The position numbers were made by a program, and so were the translations under genes. Source: a candidate division CSSED10-310 bacterium (lineage in GTDB: Bacteria > CSSED10-310 > JAFGDC01). Taken from it: DNA of 7,784 nucleotides. Location: positions 1-7,784 of the forward strand of contig JAFGDC010000430.1 of NCBI GenBank assembly GCA_016932295.1. The letters run 5' to 3'. This document shows, one piece after another, positions 6,736-7,784 of this stretch (its first letter is position 1; every line of letters begins with the position of its first letter). Under the pieces are notes generated by a model. That model did no database searches. It worked only from the letters and a program-made list of their open reading frames with translations, and was not told the DNA's origin.

Positions 6736-6754
6736 CTTTCCGGCTGCGGGAAAG
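6736..6754. terminator. Second hairpin in the nrfA/DinB convergent gap
   Basis: CTTTCC (6736-6741) pairs with GGAAAG (6749-6754) around a seven-base loop, and one more pair can form with a bulge. Lying between two convergent genes, it could act in both directions, but neither strand shows a T-run. Confidence 0.25.
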
Positions 6755-6834
6755 ATGGCTTGGAAGTATGCCGGAGAAGGCATGAACGCTTACCGCTCCA
6801 GGGAAATTCTGTCGATCACCTTCATTGTGGAGAG

Positions 6835-7299
6835 TTATGGAATCGCACCCGCCAAGCCCGACAGGCGGCGCAGTATCCCCAGTTGCCCGGCATGGTATGA
6901 CTCGTGGAAATGCAGGAAGAACAAGGCATCGGCCACGCTCCCGAATTGCGTCCCGCGGGCCATCAGTTCCTCACCGGCACCTTCCAGGGCGGTTATGACG
7001 GCGTGCTGCGAAACCTCCAGATCCGCCACCATGTCCTCCAAACGCGCCACCTGCGAAGCCGCGGTCAGGGGAGGGGTGCCCCGGTCATAGGGCGCGGCGT
7101 CTTCGTCAGTCCATACCGGTTCGATATCCAAAATCCTGTGGAGCAGGATGCGGCTGGCCAAGATGTGTCCCACCACCCAGTTGAGGCAGTTGCCGCCAGG
7201 TGGAATCTGCATGCTCATGGCATGATCCACTCCCGCCAGATCTGCTTCGATCACACTGTAGCTGATCTCGAACAGGCGTTGCAGGCGAGTGTTTTCCAT
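6835..7299 (-). CDS. DinB/YfiT-fold putative metal-dependent protein
   Basis: This 154-residue protein has the pattern of the DinB four-helix-bundle superfamily. The NCLNWVVGHI stretch at 37-46 holds the first likely metal ligand, His45. HFHESYHAGQLGILRR at 130-145 supplies the HxxxH pair, His132 and His136. This triad usually binds Zn or Ni. Known relatives include thiol-dependent transferases (bacillithiol or mycothiol S-transferases, maleylpyruvate isomerase) and many uncharacterised proteins, so no reaction can be assigned. No signal peptide or membrane segment is seen. The start at 7299 is favoured by GAGGAGGAG (7306-7314) six bases upstream; an ATG ten codons earlier (7329) has no such site and would put that ribosome site inside the gene. 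The Nudix gene ends 50 bases upstream on the same strand, so co-transcription is likely. Confidence 0.85.
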   Translation of the reverse strand: MENTRLQRLFEISYSVIEADLAGVDHAMSMQIPPGGNCLNWVVGHILASRILLHRILDIEPVWTDEDAAPYDRGTPPLTAASQVARLEDMVADLEVSQHAVITALEGAGEELMARGTQFGSVADALFFLHFHESYHAGQLGILRRLSGLAGAIP

Positions 7300-7349
7300 A
7301 ACATGCTCCTCCTCGTGGCATCCAGTCACGATGGAACCACCAGTTCCGG

Positions 7350-7784
7350 CTACTTCAATTCCTCGGGTACGACCAGTGGGTCTCCGGACAGCGGTCGACC
7401 CGCTATGCTCATGATGTTGTCGAGCATCCGATAGGTCAGTCCCCAGATCAATCGACCACCATGCCGGATTGCCGGAAGGCGGTAGCGATCACCCTCCATC
7501 ATATAGTCGATCCATTCCATGTTGTTCTCGTCCAGCAGTGCGGCAACGGGTATCCACATGGCGGCCACCACTTCCTGGTTCGGACGCGGTTCGACCGGTA
7601 TAATCAACTGGTAGACGAACACTGAAATGATGAGCGGCAGGCGGCGGCCCCGGCCTACCGCCCGGACGTCGTCCGCACGGCCCATGAACCGCGCCGTAGC
7701 GGCCAGTTCAATACCCAGTTCTTCCCGCACTTCCCGCCGGATCGTGGCGTCCATGTCGGGATCCTTGTCCGGCTCCGTTCGCCC
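7350..7784 (-). CDS. Nudix hydrolase, probable CoA pyrophosphatase type (N-terminus beyond the window)
   Basis: The frame runs off the right edge, leaving 144 C-terminal residues; the ATG at 7754 is internal because the frame and family motif continue upstream. The visible N-terminal end reads GRTEPDKDPD, then REVREELGI: the second half of a Nudix box (REUxEExGU) preceded by the GR-x-x-P-x-D type of loop seen in CoA pyrophosphatases (NudL/YeaB group). The glutamates of REVREE are the expected Mg2+ ligands. The later segment LIWGLTYRMLDNIM resembles the WGLTxxIL region of that group. Such enzymes cleave CoA or its derivatives to phosphopantetheine and 3',5'-ADP. The family is secure, the substrate only inferred. 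It probably heads or sits within a transcript that includes the DinB-like gene. Confidence 0.85.
   Translation of the reverse strand, partial: GRTEPDKDPDMDATIRREVREELGIELAATARFMGRADDVRAVGRGRRLPLIISVFVYQLIIPVEPRPNQEVVAAMWIPVAALLDENNMEWIDYMMEGDRYRLPAIRHGGRLIWGLTYRMLDNIMSIAGRPLSGDPLVVPEELK

Overview
The window comes from a Gram-negative bacterium of moderately high GC content with standard code and strong Shine-Dalgarno sites. A membrane pyrophosphatase, a proteobacterial/acidobacterial-style PssA and a NrfHA nitrite reductase point to an anaerobic or facultative lineage of the Desulfuromonadota/deltaproteobacterial or Acidobacteria type. I cannot settle the phylum from the sequence alone. I see no insertion sequence, CRISPR array, rRNA or convincing tRNA, and the genes look like ordinary chromosomal core or respiratory genes.

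Layout. Bases 2-178 hold the 3' end of an unrecognised + strand gene. A 371-base gap (179-549) with several possible RNA hairpins and a candidate promoter leads into hppA (550-2772), a K+-dependent-type membrane pyrophosphatase. pssA (phosphatidylserine synthase, 2797-3744) follows 24 bases later and probably shares its transcript. A convergent gap with hairpins separates pssA from trxC on the minus strand (3996-4460), a zinc-ribbon thioredoxin with an unusual WCAPC active site. Divergent from trxC is a two-gene operon, nrfH-nrfA (about 4679-6681, joined by an ATGA overlap). After a second convergent gap, the minus strand carries a DinB-fold protein (6835-7299) and, upstream of it, a Nudix hydrolase of CoA-pyrophosphatase type (7350-7784) cut by the window edge.

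How the genes fit together. NrfH (menaquinol-oxidising tetraheme anchor) passes electrons to NrfA (pentaheme), which reduces nitrite to ammonium in the periplasm. HppA uses pyrophosphate hydrolysis to pump Na+ or H+. CDP-diacylglycerol synthesis releases pyrophosphate and PssA consumes the CDP-diacylglycerol, so the hppA-pssA pairing has a possible metabolic logic, but this is inference. No wholly new system is evident. The points most worth checking are the CxxCH (not CxxCK) catalytic heme motif of NrfA, a reading-frame conflict at the nrfH start, the ion specificity of the pyrophosphatase, and the WCAPC thioredoxin.
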